Positions 7,485 through 15,287 are shown, counted from the stretch's first letter. The stretch: DNA of 20,016 nt from SURF-32 sp964648365 (GCA_964648365.1 CAZYLK010000109.1:1-20016); one strand, 5' to 3'. Numbers and translations: made by a program. Notes: a model not told the origin generated them from the sequence alone.

Positions 7485-9367
7485 TGCGTCGCCGCCTCGA
7501 TCTGGGTCATCCACTCGCGCACGCGGCGAGCGTTATCCGAACCGAACCCGGACGCACGGGACGCACCGGCCGCGCCCGGATCGTCACTGGCGCGCGTCGA
7601 GGCGATGCCGGCGCCGCCCGCGTATTGAGCGGCATCGCATGCATCGAGAAACGCTGTGATCTCGCCGACGAGCGCGGGCGCAAGCCCGGCCTCGGCCAGC
7701 GTCCGGCGTGCGTCCTCAGCCGTCAGCGCGCCACTTGGAAGGTTGAACCGGTCGGCGATGAAGCCACGCAGAGCATCAGCGACCCCGACCGCTTGCGCCT
7801 GCGCATGGACACGGGCAGCGGCCTCTGTGAGTCGGGCTATTGCATTGCGGCGGGCGTGCCGACGGCGGCGGTAGGCGTCGTCACTCTTCAGTCGGATGTG
7901 CTTGCGTCGTGTGACCACCAGCGCCGCCAGCAGCAACGGCGGCGCGATGAGGGTGGCCGCGGCGGGCCAGCCCAGCACGAACGGGTGGCTGGCCAGCACC
8001 AGCGCCGGATCGACGTAGTTGGGCGATAGCCCCCCCCCATGCACCAGTGTCAGAGACTCTCCGCCGTTCTTTCGAGCGTCGGGGGCATCGAGCAGCAGCA
8101 TCTGCGACGGCGCCGCCTTGGACGGCAGCACGTTGAGTGAGAGCGGGTCGCTGGTCAGCGTGACGTACTGTTCGCTCCGGGTGTCGAAGTAGCTCCACTC
8201 GATCGGCGGGATCGTCTGGCGGCCTTCCTGCTTGGGAAAAATCGCCTGGCGAAACGTCTTGGAGCCGTCGCTGAGTTCGCCCACGATTTCGTCGCGGCGA
8301 AAGTCGAAGCGGCTGACCAGGTCGGGCTGGCGGGTCAGGTCGGGACCGGCGACGCCATCGAGCGGGCGGCCGCGTACCGTGACGTTCAGCGTGACCGGCT
8401 GGCCCAGTTCGACCGTGTCCGGTTTGACGTCGACGTCGAGCTTATATCGGCCGATGGCGCCGTTGTAGCTGCGGGGCTGACCCTCGGTGGGGGGGGCCTT
8501 GACGTTGATGGTCACGGCGTCGGCCTGGGTGCGGGTGTGCTGCGAGCGGACGACTTCCAGCCGCTGGCCGGCCATGGAAAAGAAATCGCGACGGGCGCGG
8601 ACTTCCGTGGGATAATTCCAGGCGACGAACACGGGGCCGATCAGCATCGGTCCGGCCTCGTCGGCGCGGATCGTCGCGTCGAAGCGGTATACCTGATACG
8701 TGTGGCGGTCGCCGTTGGAGTCAATCATCGCGGCGGTTGTCACGGACGGCTCGACGCCCGCGAACACGGACAGGCTCGCCGTCCCGCTGCTGGCGACGTT
8801 GCGCCAGAGGTCCACATCGGCCTCGCGCCCGTTAACGGTCAGTTTGCGGATGCCGAGGCGAAGCGTGGCGGTGACTGTCTCCGTGACATAGACCGATTCC
8901 GCGTCGACGACGAGCGACGCGTACAGGTAGCGATCGCCGAGATTGTCCGACTCTTCCGGCGCGGGGACGATGCGAACGGCGAGCGGCGTGGTTTTGAGCG
9001 ACTTGCCCCGGGCGGGCACATCGACGGCGGGAATCGTGAACTCTCCGGCTGTACCGCCGAGCGCGCGGTAGATGTAGGTGTCCGTCGTCTCCTTCGAGAC
9101 GCGGCCGTGGGCGATCGACGTCGAGCTGAAGTGCTGCGGCGCGGGCGATAGAAGCTGGATTTCAAGCCCGTCGATCGCTGGAATTTGCGGCGGTTGCGGC
9201 CGGTCGAGGTTGGTGCAGACGAGCCGCAGCTCGAACGGCTCGCCCACCTGGTACGTGCGGCTGCCGATCTGCCACTCGACGGTTGACGGCGCGGACTGGG
9301 CTTCGGCGGCGGGTGCCGGGCAGACGGCAAGCAGGATGGCGGTCACGATGAGCCGCGTCGCTGACAT
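7481..9367 (-). CDS. batD: BatD-like oxygen-tolerance membrane protein
   Basis: The product is 628 aa from the ATG at 9367, which starts a classical Sec signal peptide (MSATRLIVTAILLAVCPAPA, then AEAQ). The same frame continues upstream without a stop to a GTG at 9619 that overlaps the batC stop (GTGA), so an extended form cannot be excluded. Residues about 25-440 are several beta-sandwich domains with the BatD pattern: strands such as YQVGEPFELRLVCTN and a repeat of the same kind in VELGQPVTLNVTVRGRPLDG. A single membrane helix (about 463-485) leads to a basic cytoplasmic tail of about 140 aa predicted to be helical. The topology (long periplasmic part, one TM, cytoplasmic tail) is typical of BatD. 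A G9 run (8030-8038 on plus as C9) and a C8 run (8489-8496 on plus as G8) lie in the gene. Confidence 0.87.
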   Translation of the reverse strand: MSATRLIVTAILLAVCPAPAAEAQSAPSTVEWQIGSRTYQVGEPFELRLVCTNLDRPQPPQIPAIDGLEIQLLSPAPQHFSSTSIAHGRVSKETTDTYIYRALGGTAGEFTIPAVDVPARGKSLKTTPLAVRIVPAPEESDNLGDRYLYASLVVDAESVYVTETVTATLRLGIRKLTVNGREADVDLWRNVASSGTASLSVFAGVEPSVTTAAMIDSNGDRHTYQVYRFDATIRADEAGPMLIGPVFVAWNYPTEVRARRDFFSMAGQRLEVVRSQHTRTQADAVTINVKAPPTEGQPRSYNGAIGRYKLDVDVKPDTVELGQPVTLNVTVRGRPLDGVAGPDLTRQPDLVSRFDFRRDEIVGELSDGSKTFRQAIFPKQEGRQTIPPIEWSYFDTRSEQYVTLTSDPLSLNVLPSKAAPSQMLLLDAPDARKNGGESLTLVHGGGLSPNYVDPALVLASHPFVLGWPAAATLIAPPLLLAALVVTRRKHIRLKSDDAYRRRRHARRNAIARLTEAAARVHAQAQAVGVADALRGFIADRFNLPSGALTAEDARRTLAEAGLAPALVGEITAFLDACDAAQYAGGAGIASTRASDDPGAAGASRASGFGSDNARRVREWMTQIEAATQ

Positions 9368-9460
9368 TCGCTGCGGATTACGATGCCGCGCGGTTGGCGT
9401 CAAAGCTATGCCAGGGTGGGTGTTCCAGTGGGTGGCGCGGCGGGCAATACCGTGGGTGGG

Positions 9461-9559
9461 ACGGTCTGCCGCAGGCAGGCCGTGGCTTGGGGAGGCGTGC
9501 CCTTGCAGATCGCTTCGGCGGCGGCCGCGCTCCCCACGGCCTCGCTGCGCGAGACCGTG
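9461..9559. repeat. Two hairpin repeats between batC and batD
   Basis: ACGGTCTGCC-gca-GGCAGGCCGT (9461-9483; 10-bp stem with one T/G pair) and CACGGCCTCGC (9535-9545) with GCGAGACCGTG (9549-9559) around TGC (one mismatch), followed by GCCAC. The stretch 9368-9615 between the batD ATG and the batC stop holds nothing else recognisable, although its frame is open. Confidence 0.7.
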
Positions 9560-9615
9560 CCACCCGCCGGGCCGCCCGCGCCACCCCAGTGACCTGTCAT
9601 GCACGCCGACGCTTC

Positions 9616-10791
9616 TCACCAGTCCTTCTCCACGCGCGGAAGCGGCGCCGGCGGCGTAAGCTCCCGCCGGCGTTCCTGGTTGAGTCGCTGCCGATCCATC
9701 AGGCGGCGAAGCTGGCGCAGGGCTTCCTCGCGCGTCTGCTCCTCATCCTCGCGCTCTTCTGCCGCCGCGGCCTGCTCCTCTTCGCTCTCCTCGGCCTGTT
9801 GCCGCTCCTGCTGTTGCTGTTGTTCGCTTTCCTGTTGCTCCTGCTCTTCCGCGGCCTGCTGCTGCTCCTGTTCGGACTCGTCCTGTTGCTGCTGATCCTG
9901 CTGTTGTTGTTCCTGTGACTGCTGATCCTGCTGCTGGTCCTGATCCTGGTCAGACTGCTGCTGCTGCTGTTCCTGCTGCTGCTGATCCGATTCGTCCTCT
10001 TCGTCGCTTTCGTTCTGATCGTCCTGCTGCTGATCCTGCGGCGGCTGCTGTTCGATGATCTGCTTGATCTGGTTCCAGAGCGAACTGGCCTTGAGGCGGG
10101 CGTCGTTGGCGCCTTCATGTTTCGGGTCTGCCAGCAGCACGTCGTGCAGGCCGGTGAGGGCGCGCTCCGTTTTCTTCAACCCTGCTTTGGCGTCGCTTTG
10201 CCGCAGGCTCAGCGCCTCCGCGTAATCGCAGGCGGCCATGCCGTACATGGCGTCGGTGGAGAGCTTCGGATCATCGGAAAGCGATGCGCGTTCGAAGTCA
10301 TCTCGCGCGGCCGCGTAGTCGCCGAGCTGGAAGTTGGCCAGCCCGCTGTTGAACAGCACGGCGCGCTCATCCGGGTGCTCGTCGAGTACGCGGCGATACT
10401 GTTCCAGCGCCCGGGCGATCTCGCCGGTGTTCATCATGCGATTGGCATCGCGCACGACGGTTGCGGGGGGGGCGTTGAGGGATGGGGGGGGCGATTCCGA
10501 CTGCGCCTGCGGCGAGGCAGCGTTCGCTGGCGCGGGGGCCGTGGCGGCGCTCGGCACGGGCTTGTTCGTAGCGCGTGGTGGCGCGTCGGCGTCCTGTGCC
10601 ACGCACGGCAATGCACAAGCCAGCATTACGAACAGGGCTGCCACGTCGAGCGCCCGCTTTGAGCGGGTGATGTGTGGCGCCGGCTTCCAGCCGGCGGAAT
10701 CACGGGCTGGAAGCCCGTGCCACACTCTCTGCAGCGTGCCGCCAAAAGGCACGCTCCGGCCATTCGACATTCGACATTCGACATTCGACAT
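9616..10791 (-). CDS. batC: BatC-like TPR protein with Gln/Glu-rich tail
   Basis: The product is 391 aa. The ATG at 10791 is 2 nt after the batB TAG and is itself part of a heptamer repeat. Residues 1-40 are repeat-derived (MSNVECRMSNGRS..., WHGLPARDSAGWKP). A signal peptide follows: SKR n-region (44-46), then hydrophobic core to about residue 66 (ALFVMLACALPCVAQ). No better start is visible near it. After a Pro/Ala linker, TPR-like helices cover about 113-245 (NTGEIARALEQYRRVLDEHP, AVLFNSGLANFQLGDY). Residues 248-352 are almost wholly Gln, Glu, Asp and Ser, and the end is basic. This agrees with BatC-type TPR proteins, which scaffold the Bat complex in the periplasm or at the membrane; the Gln-rich tail is unusually long. 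Two C8 runs (plus 10465-10472 and 10484-10491 as G8) encode prolines. Confidence 0.8.
   Translation of the reverse strand: MSNVECRMSNGRSVPFGGTLQRVWHGLPARDSAGWKPAPHITRSKRALDVAALFVMLACALPCVAQDADAPPRATNKPVPSAATAPAPANAASPQAQSESPPPSLNAPPATVVRDANRMMNTGEIARALEQYRRVLDEHPDERAVLFNSGLANFQLGDYAAARDDFERASLSDDPKLSTDAMYGMAACDYAEALSLRQSDAKAGLKKTERALTGLHDVLLADPKHEGANDARLKASSLWNQIKQIIEQQPPQDQQQDDQNESDEEDESDQQQQEQQQQQSDQDQDQQQDQQSQEQQQQDQQQQDESEQEQQQAAEEQEQQESEQQQQQERQQAEESEEEQAAAAEEREDEEQTREEALRQLRRLMDRQRLNQERRRELTPPAPLPRVEKDW
9736..10050 (-). repeat. Imperfect triplet repeat coding for a Gln/Glu/Asp tract
   Basis: About 315 bp of imperfect CAG/CAA/GAG/GAC triplets (seen as CTG/TTG on the plus strand) inside batC, encoding residues about 248-352. 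Runs of up to five Gln recur with single acidic or Ser residues between them. It is a candidate for length change by slippage. Confidence 0.85.
10653..10719. repeat. Three hairpin repeats inside the batC leader
   Basis: CCCGCT-ttg-AGCGGG (10653-10667), CGCCGGCT-tcc-AGCCGGCG (10678-10696) and CACGGGCT-gga-AGCCCGTG (10701-10719, with CCAC after it). All have 3-nt loops and the shared inner stem GCT/AGC. The first encodes the basic part (Arg-Ser-Lys-Arg) of the BatC signal peptide. Confidence 0.75.
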
Positions 10792-10793
10792 TT
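10763..10793 (-). repeat. Heptamer tandem repeat, copy D
   Basis: Four units of ATGTCGA on the minus strand, starting 2-3 nt after the batB TAG. The first unit supplies the batC start codon. It is a variant (GAATGTC) of the heptamer also present at 4322-4475. No octamer block is attached here. Confidence 0.8.
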
Positions 10794-11930
10794 CTACGCC
10801 GCCTCACTCCACAGTCGCACCGGTACATCCACCAACTTCCGCCGTCGCTCGGCGATCAGCGACTCCAGTGTCAGCGCCGCCAATGCCATCACGAGAAAAA
10901 GCTGATAGTGCGGCCGCTGGCGTTTGCGCTCTTCGCCGGTGAGTTTTTCCTTGTCCATCTGAGCGATGCGATCGACCACCGCCCGGAACGACTCGACCGG
11001 AACATACATCCCCTTGCCCACGTCGGCGATCTGCTGCATGCCGGCTACGTCGAGCTTGGAGTAGACGATCTGCCCCTCGTACGTCAGCGGCGGGCCGCCC
11101 GGCTTCGACGGCACCGTCGCCCCGGCCGGGGAGGTGGGATCGCCGACGCCGACCATGAAGACGTGGGCCTGCGAGTTCTCCCAGGCATCCTTCGCCGCCA
11201 GCGCCGCGTCGCCCTGGTGATCCTCGCCGTCGGTCATCACCAGAATGATACGCGTCGCGTTCGGCGGGGACGCGGCAAAGGACTGCTCGGCGGTGTAGAT
11301 CGCCTCGGCGACGTTGGTGCCACCGCGGGGAGCGCTGTTCAGGTCGATGTTGTCCAATGCGTTCATGAAGAACGCATGGTCCAGCGTCAGCGGCGTCTTC
11401 ATCGACGCGGCGCCGGCGAAGGCGAGCAGGCCGAGCCGGTTCGACGGCGTGAACGTCAGCCGCGTGATCTCCTGCTTGGCGCGCGTCAGCCGATTGGGCC
11501 GCACGTCCTCGGCCAGCATCGAGCGCGACACGTCCAGCGCCACGACGATATCGACGCCGAAGGCCTCCAGCTTCTCGAAGTACGTCCCCCAACGCGGACC
11601 GATGATCGCCAGCGCCAGGCACAGGACGGCAAACGTCGCCAAGGTCGCCCGCGCCACCTGACGGCCGGGCTGCACCTGCGTGGCCATCGCCGGCGCGAGC
11701 GCATCCGCGAAACGTGCGACCGCGCGTCGCCGCCGAGCGACGTCGAACAGGACGATCAGCCCGATCAGCGGCACGCCGGCCAGCACCCACCAGTAATTCA
11801 GCCCGTCATATGCGAGGTCGCCGACCTGCGTGAACGCCCACAGCGCAGCGCACGCCAGCGCGGCCGCAATGGGCACCGCCAGCACCCACGTCAGCCAGCT
11901 TGACCAGGGATAGACCACGCGGCGGATCAC
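10794..11930 (-). CDS. batB: BatB-like VWA-domain membrane protein
   Basis: The product is 378 aa from a GTG at 11930 overlapping the batA stop by 4 nt (GTGA). Membrane helices are visible near residues 12-32, 46-63 and 93-111. A von Willebrand A domain follows with a MIDAS metal site DVSRS (D133, S135, S137) and a later MTDGED. A last hydrophobic helix (QLFLVMALAALTLESLIA) lies near the C-terminus, before a basic tail. This is the BatA/BatB architecture: membrane-anchored VWA proteins taken to be partners of the MoxR ATPase. It is the second of two adjacent VWA genes, hence BatB. The stop TAG (10796-10794) is followed directly by repeat copy D and the batC start, so translation of the two is probably coupled. 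Confidence 0.88.
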   Translation of the reverse strand: MIRRVVYPWSSWLTWVLAVPIAAALACAALWAFTQVGDLAYDGLNYWWVLAGVPLIGLIVLFDVARRRRAVARFADALAPAMATQVQPGRQVARATLATFAVLCLALAIIGPRWGTYFEKLEAFGVDIVVALDVSRSMLAEDVRPNRLTRAKQEITRLTFTPSNRLGLLAFAGAASMKTPLTLDHAFFMNALDNIDLNSAPRGGTNVAEAIYTAEQSFAASPPNATRIILVMTDGEDHQGDAALAAKDAWENSQAHVFMVGVGDPTSPAGATVPSKPGGPPLTYEGQIVYSKLDVAGMQQIADVGKGMYVPVESFRAVVDRIAQMDKEKLTGEERKRQRPHYQLFLVMALAALTLESLIAERRRKLVDVPVRLWSEAA

Positions 11931-13051
11931 GGCGACCTCCGATAGACCGTGCGCGACAGCGTCAATTCCAGCATCAGCAGGCCCAGCCCGATCAGCATGG
12001 CGATCTGGGCGGCGCGAACGTTGTCATTATAGATGCGTTCGCCCGTGACGCGCCGCTCCAGCTTGTCGATTTCGTTGTAGATCGTTTCCAGCGATTCGGT
12101 GTCGGTGGCGCGGAAGTACTTGCCGCCCGTCGCGTCGGCGATTTTTTTCAGCGATTCCTCGTCGACTTCCGCCCGGCGGCCCATCAGCAGCATTCGGGCA
12201 AACGGGTCGCTGGAGCGGGGGCGTTCGGTGCCGGCCGCGCCGATGGTGTAGATCTTGATGCCCAGCTTGGCGGCCAGCGTTGCGGCTTCAATCGGGTCGG
12301 GCGCATCTTTGGCAAGCTGCGGAGCGGGGTTGTTGGCCCCGTCGGTGAGCAGGATCATCACGCGGCTGCGGGCGGCCTCGGCGCCGGGGATCTGGGCGGC
12401 CGCCTTCTCACCCGCGCGGCGGAGGCGGTCGGTCGAAAGCACGATGGCGTCGCCCAGCGCGGTGTTGCCGGCTTCGGGATGTTCCCACTTCTGCACGCCG
12501 CGCACCCAGCCGGGGATCTCCGTTTCACGGAGCAAGTCGACGAGGTTGGCATGATCGAGCGTCAGCGGACACTTTTCGTCGGCGTACATGGCGAACGTGG
12601 TCATCCCGATCAGGTCGTTGGGCCGGCCGGAGAGATTGCCTTCGCCGACGACGAACTCGTGGAAGACCTTCTTGACGGCGTCGAGCCGGCGGGCGGGGCG
12701 GCGGTCGATCACGAAGTCCGATTCGGCCATGCTGCCCGACACGTCGAGCACCATGTCGATGGCGATGCCCTCGCTGCTGTCGCGGACGGCGCCGCCGGAT
12801 TGGGGGCGAGCCAGGGCGAAGATAAGCGTCAGGATCGTCAGCGAGCGCAGCAGGGGGATGACAAACGCCGTGCGCGTGCGCCACGTCTGGCCCAGCCCCT
12901 GCAAAGCAACTGCCGAACTGAAGCGCAGCGACGGCCGCCGACGCCACGACCGCCGATCGAACCACACCAGCGGCACCGCCAGCGCGAACGCCACGCACAG
13001 CGCGCCGAACAGCGGCCCGGGGGCGAATCGCGATAGTCCCGCCCAGTCCAT
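11927..13051 (-). CDS. batA: BatA-like VWA-domain membrane protein
   Basis: The product is 374 aa from the ATG at 13051; the last base of the upstream lipoprotein TGA is its A (TGATG). Two N-terminal membrane helices (about 13-30 and 63-81) precede a VWA domain with a perfect MIDAS DVSGS (D103, S105, S107) and LLTDGANN further on. A C-terminal helix (AAQIAMLIGLGLLMLELTLS) closes the domain. The segment GGKYFRATDTESLETIYNEI, before the last helix, is characteristic of BatA. Family knowledge places it in the cytoplasmic membrane with the VWA domain available to partner proteins. A longer frame upstream (to 13213) overlaps the lipoprotein gene and is not likely to be used. Confidence 0.9.
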   Translation of the reverse strand: MDWAGLSRFAPGPLFGALCVAFALAVPLVWFDRRSWRRRPSLRFSSAVALQGLGQTWRTRTAFVIPLLRSLTILTLIFALARPQSGGAVRDSSEGIAIDMVLDVSGSMAESDFVIDRRPARRLDAVKKVFHEFVVGEGNLSGRPNDLIGMTTFAMYADEKCPLTLDHANLVDLLRETEIPGWVRGVQKWEHPEAGNTALGDAIVLSTDRLRRAGEKAAAQIPGAEAARSRVMILLTDGANNPAPQLAKDAPDPIEAATLAAKLGIKIYTIGAAGTERPRSSDPFARMLLMGRRAEVDEESLKKIADATGGKYFRATDTESLETIYNEIDKLERRVTGERIYNDNVRAAQIAMLIGLGLLMLELTLSRTVYRRSP

Positions 13052-14394
13052 CACGCCGGTTGCTCCTCGCGTTGCCGTGGTTTGACCGTCTGCGATGGCG
13101 GCATCAGATCCGCCCGCGGCTGGGTCTGCTCCACGAAGCGGACCGCCGCGGCCGCGGATTCGTCCACCTCCGCCTGCTCTGGAGCATACCGTGCGAACTT
13201 CACCAAATCGCACGCCTCCAGAAACGTCGCCAGCGCCGCCTTCATATCGCGGCCGAGAATCTCGCCCGCCATCGCGGCTTCAAGAAACTCCTCGGTGGTC
13301 ATCTCCGGCATGCGCAGATCGAAGCGGCGTTCCATGTACTCGCGCACGATGCCGCTGAGGCGGACATAGAACTCCTGTGTCCTGCCGGCCTCGATCAGCC
13401 CGGCGGCCAGCAGCCGCGCCAGTTCCGCCTTCGCCCATACATGCGGCGGAATGACGATCTCGGGGCGTGGCCGTCGGCTGCGGCGGACCAGCCACCAGGC
13501 CGTCGCCGCCGCAAGCATGACGCCGCCCGCGATCGCGCCGAGGATCCACCACCGTCGCCGAGCCTTGATCTGTGGCTCGTTCATTTCAACCGGCGCGGGC
13601 AGTTTGACTTCGGCAAGCTGCTCGTCGCTGAACTCCATGTTCGCGCCGGCGTCGACGGTGATGGTGATGGGCTCAGTCTCGAGCGCCTGAGCCGGGCGCG
13701 AGGGCGATGCGTCGTCGGCGCTTGAATCTCGCGAGCGCCGGTCGCCGCGGCCACCGCCCGCTCGCGATGCGTCGCTCTGGGCTTGCGACGCTGCATCCGC
13801 TCCGACTCCCGCCGCGGACGGGTCGTCCGCAGTTGCGTCGGCGACTTCGGCGTCTGCCTCGACGCTTCGCTCGTCGATGTAAGTGAGCTTGGCCGGCGGA
13901 AACTCGTGCGAGCCGGCGACGAGGAAATCGACCGCGTAGTCCTGCTTCCACAGCAGCCTGCCATCATCAGTCGGTGCGGCCGTGGTGGTCGTCTGATCGA
14001 CGATCTTGTAGCCGAACTCCTGCTTGCGCATGGCCGCGCCGTAATCGGCGAGTTCTACGACCACGTCCGGCGCGGCGACCGCTTCAACGATGACGTGTAC
14101 ACGGTCCGACAGCGTCGGGGCGTCGTTGCTGACGGTCAGAGAAAGCGTCACCGGCCCGCGGCGCTCGGTCTTGACGGCGGGCTTGATGGTTGCGCTTTCG
14201 TTGGCGGGTTTGTCGGCGCCGCCGGTGCAACCAGCGATCGAAAGCATCGCTGCGCCCAAGAATAGCGAATGGCGAATAGCGAATAACGAATGAAGAAGCC
14301 GGAAGTGCCGTAGACCCAAATCGGTCGGCCTATGTCCCCTCCGCTCTTCCCTCACTCCCTTACTCCCTGACTCCCTCACTCCCTTCTTCCTCAT
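13051..14394 (-). CDS. Lipoprotein with one membrane helix and a BatD/DUF4381-like C-terminal domain
   Basis: The product is 447 aa from the ATG at 14394, which overlaps the DUF58 stop by 4 nt (ATGA). A lipobox LSIAGC ends at Cys56, preceded by hydrophobic SLFLGAAM, so this is a membrane-anchored lipoprotein. Residues 5-45 are encoded by the octamer and heptamer repeats of copy B, including part of the signal peptide (HSLFAIRHSLF). The mature part has a beta-sandwich (about 80-180), a disordered Asp/Ser/Arg linker, a membrane helix (about 282-303) and a cytoplasmic helical domain (IPPHVWAKAELARLL...FYVRLSGIVREYMERRF). That last domain is typical of hypothetical proteins placed between DUF58 and batA in such operons. 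The function is inferred from the operon only. Having both a lipid anchor and a later TM helix is odd and would tether the periplasmic part at both ends. Confidence 0.8.
   Translation of the reverse strand: MRKKGVRESGSKGVREERRGHRPTDLGLRHFRLLHSLFAIRHSLFLGAAMLSIAGCTGGADKPANESATIKPAVKTERRGPVTLSLTVSNDAPTLSDRVHVIVEAVAAPDVVVELADYGAAMRKQEFGYKIVDQTTTTAAPTDDGRLLWKQDYAVDFLVAGSHEFPPAKLTYIDERSVEADAEVADATADDPSAAGVGADAASQAQSDASRAGGGRGDRRSRDSSADDASPSRPAQALETEPITITVDAGANMEFSDEQLAEVKLPAPVEMNEPQIKARRRWWILGAIAGGVMLAAATAWWLVRRSRRPRPEIVIPPHVWAKAELARLLAAGLIEAGRTQEFYVRLSGIVREYMERRFDLRMPEMTTEEFLEAAMAGEILGRDMKAALATFLEACDLVKFARYAPEQAEVDESAAAAVRFVEQTQPRADLMPPSQTVKPRQREEQPA
14260..14390 (+). repeat. Composite tandem repeat, copy B
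   Basis: Reading the plus strand, heptamers GAATAGC/GAATGGC/GAATAAC (14260-14294) are followed by about 50 nt of spacer and octamers ACTCCCTN (about 14345-14390). On the minus strand it begins on the base after the DUF58 TGA and is translated as the N-terminus of the lipoprotein. The orientation is opposite to copy C, so the two copies flank the DUF58 gene as inverted repeats. Confidence 0.9.
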
Positions 14395-15266
14395 CGTCGC
14401 GCCTCCCGCCGGCGGAAGTACCGGATGAGCGGCTCGACGTAGGATTCGCTGGTGAGAATCTCTATCGCGTCGGTCTTCATTCTAAGAAAAAGCGACTTCC
14501 GCGCCGCCGCGACGGCCTTCATACGATTGGCGTACGCCTGCCGCACGGCGCGGCTGGATGTATCGACGCATACCTGGTCGCCCGTCTCGGCATCGTGCAG
14601 GTCGACCAGACCCATGTCGGGCAGCTCGCGTTCGCGCGGGTCGGTTACGCAGATGGGAATCAGATCGTGACGGCGGCGCGCGATGCGCAGGGCCGGCTCG
14701 AAGCCGTCGGCCAGAAAGTCGCTCACGAGAAACGTGACCGCCCGCCGCACCGTCACCTGGTTGAGAAAATGCAGCGCGTCGGTGATGTTCGTGCCGCGGC
14801 CGCGGGGTGCGTGGTAGAGCAGTTCTCGTATGATGCGCAGGACGTGGCGATTGCCCTTGGCGGCCGGGACGTACTTCTCGACTTCGTCGCTGAACAGGAT
14901 CAGGCCGACTTTGTCGTTGCTGCGGATGGCGGCGAAGGCGAGGACGGCGCACAATTCTGCCGCCACGTCCAGCTTGAACTGCGCGTGGCTGCCGAATAGG
15001 CCCGACGGGCTGATGTCCACCACCAGCATGACGGTGAGTTCGCGTTCTTCACGATAGACCTTGACGAACGGCTCGCCATATCGGGCGGAGACGTTCCAGT
15101 CGATGGTGCGGACGTCGTCGCCGACCTGATAGTGCCGGACTTCCTCGAACTCCATGCCCCGCCCGCGGAAGGCGGAGTGATACTGCCCCGCGAACACGTC
15201 GTTGACCATGTGCGACGTGCGGATTTCGATCTGCCGGACCTTCTTGAGGACTTCCTTCGAGATCAT
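14391..15266 (-). CDS. DUF58 family protein (MoxR partner)
   Basis: The product is 291 aa from the ATG at 15266 (MISKEVLKKVRQIEI), the usual beginning of the family; the frame is open further up only through repeat copy C. The DUF58 signature is complete: FRGRGMEFEEVRHYQVGDD (33-51), VRTIDWNVSARYGEPFVK (52-69) and YREERE (71-76). A VWA-like site, DISPS (D84, S86, S88), follows. There is no membrane segment, so it is a soluble form. In Bat operons DUF58 proteins follow moxR directly and are thought to link the ATPase to its VWA clients. It lies 168 nt below the moxR stop, with repeat copy C in between, and overlaps the lipoprotein start by 4 nt. No strong Shine-Dalgarno is seen. Confidence 0.9.
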   Translation of the reverse strand: MISKEVLKKVRQIEIRTSHMVNDVFAGQYHSAFRGRGMEFEEVRHYQVGDDVRTIDWNVSARYGEPFVKVYREERELTVMLVVDISPSGLFGSHAQFKLDVAAELCAVLAFAAIRSNDKVGLILFSDEVEKYVPAAKGNRHVLRIIRELLYHAPRGRGTNITDALHFLNQVTVRRAVTFLVSDFLADGFEPALRIARRRHDLIPICVTDPRERELPDMGLVDLHDAETGDQVCVDTSSRAVRQAYANRMKAVAAARKSLFLRMKTDAIEILTSESYVEPLIRYFRRREARR

Positions 15267-15287
15267 CTTGGGGCGACGCTTCGCGTC

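Noticed and set aside
9394..9918. Plus-strand frame ending in a poly-leucine stretch that mimics membrane helices
   Set aside because: The leucines are simply the reverse complement of the Gln (CAG/CAA) tract of batC.
11900..13036. Plus-strand frame of 378 codons
   Set aside because: Antisense of batA, whose MIDAS motif and membrane helices make it the real gene; long antisense frames are common in GC-rich DNA.
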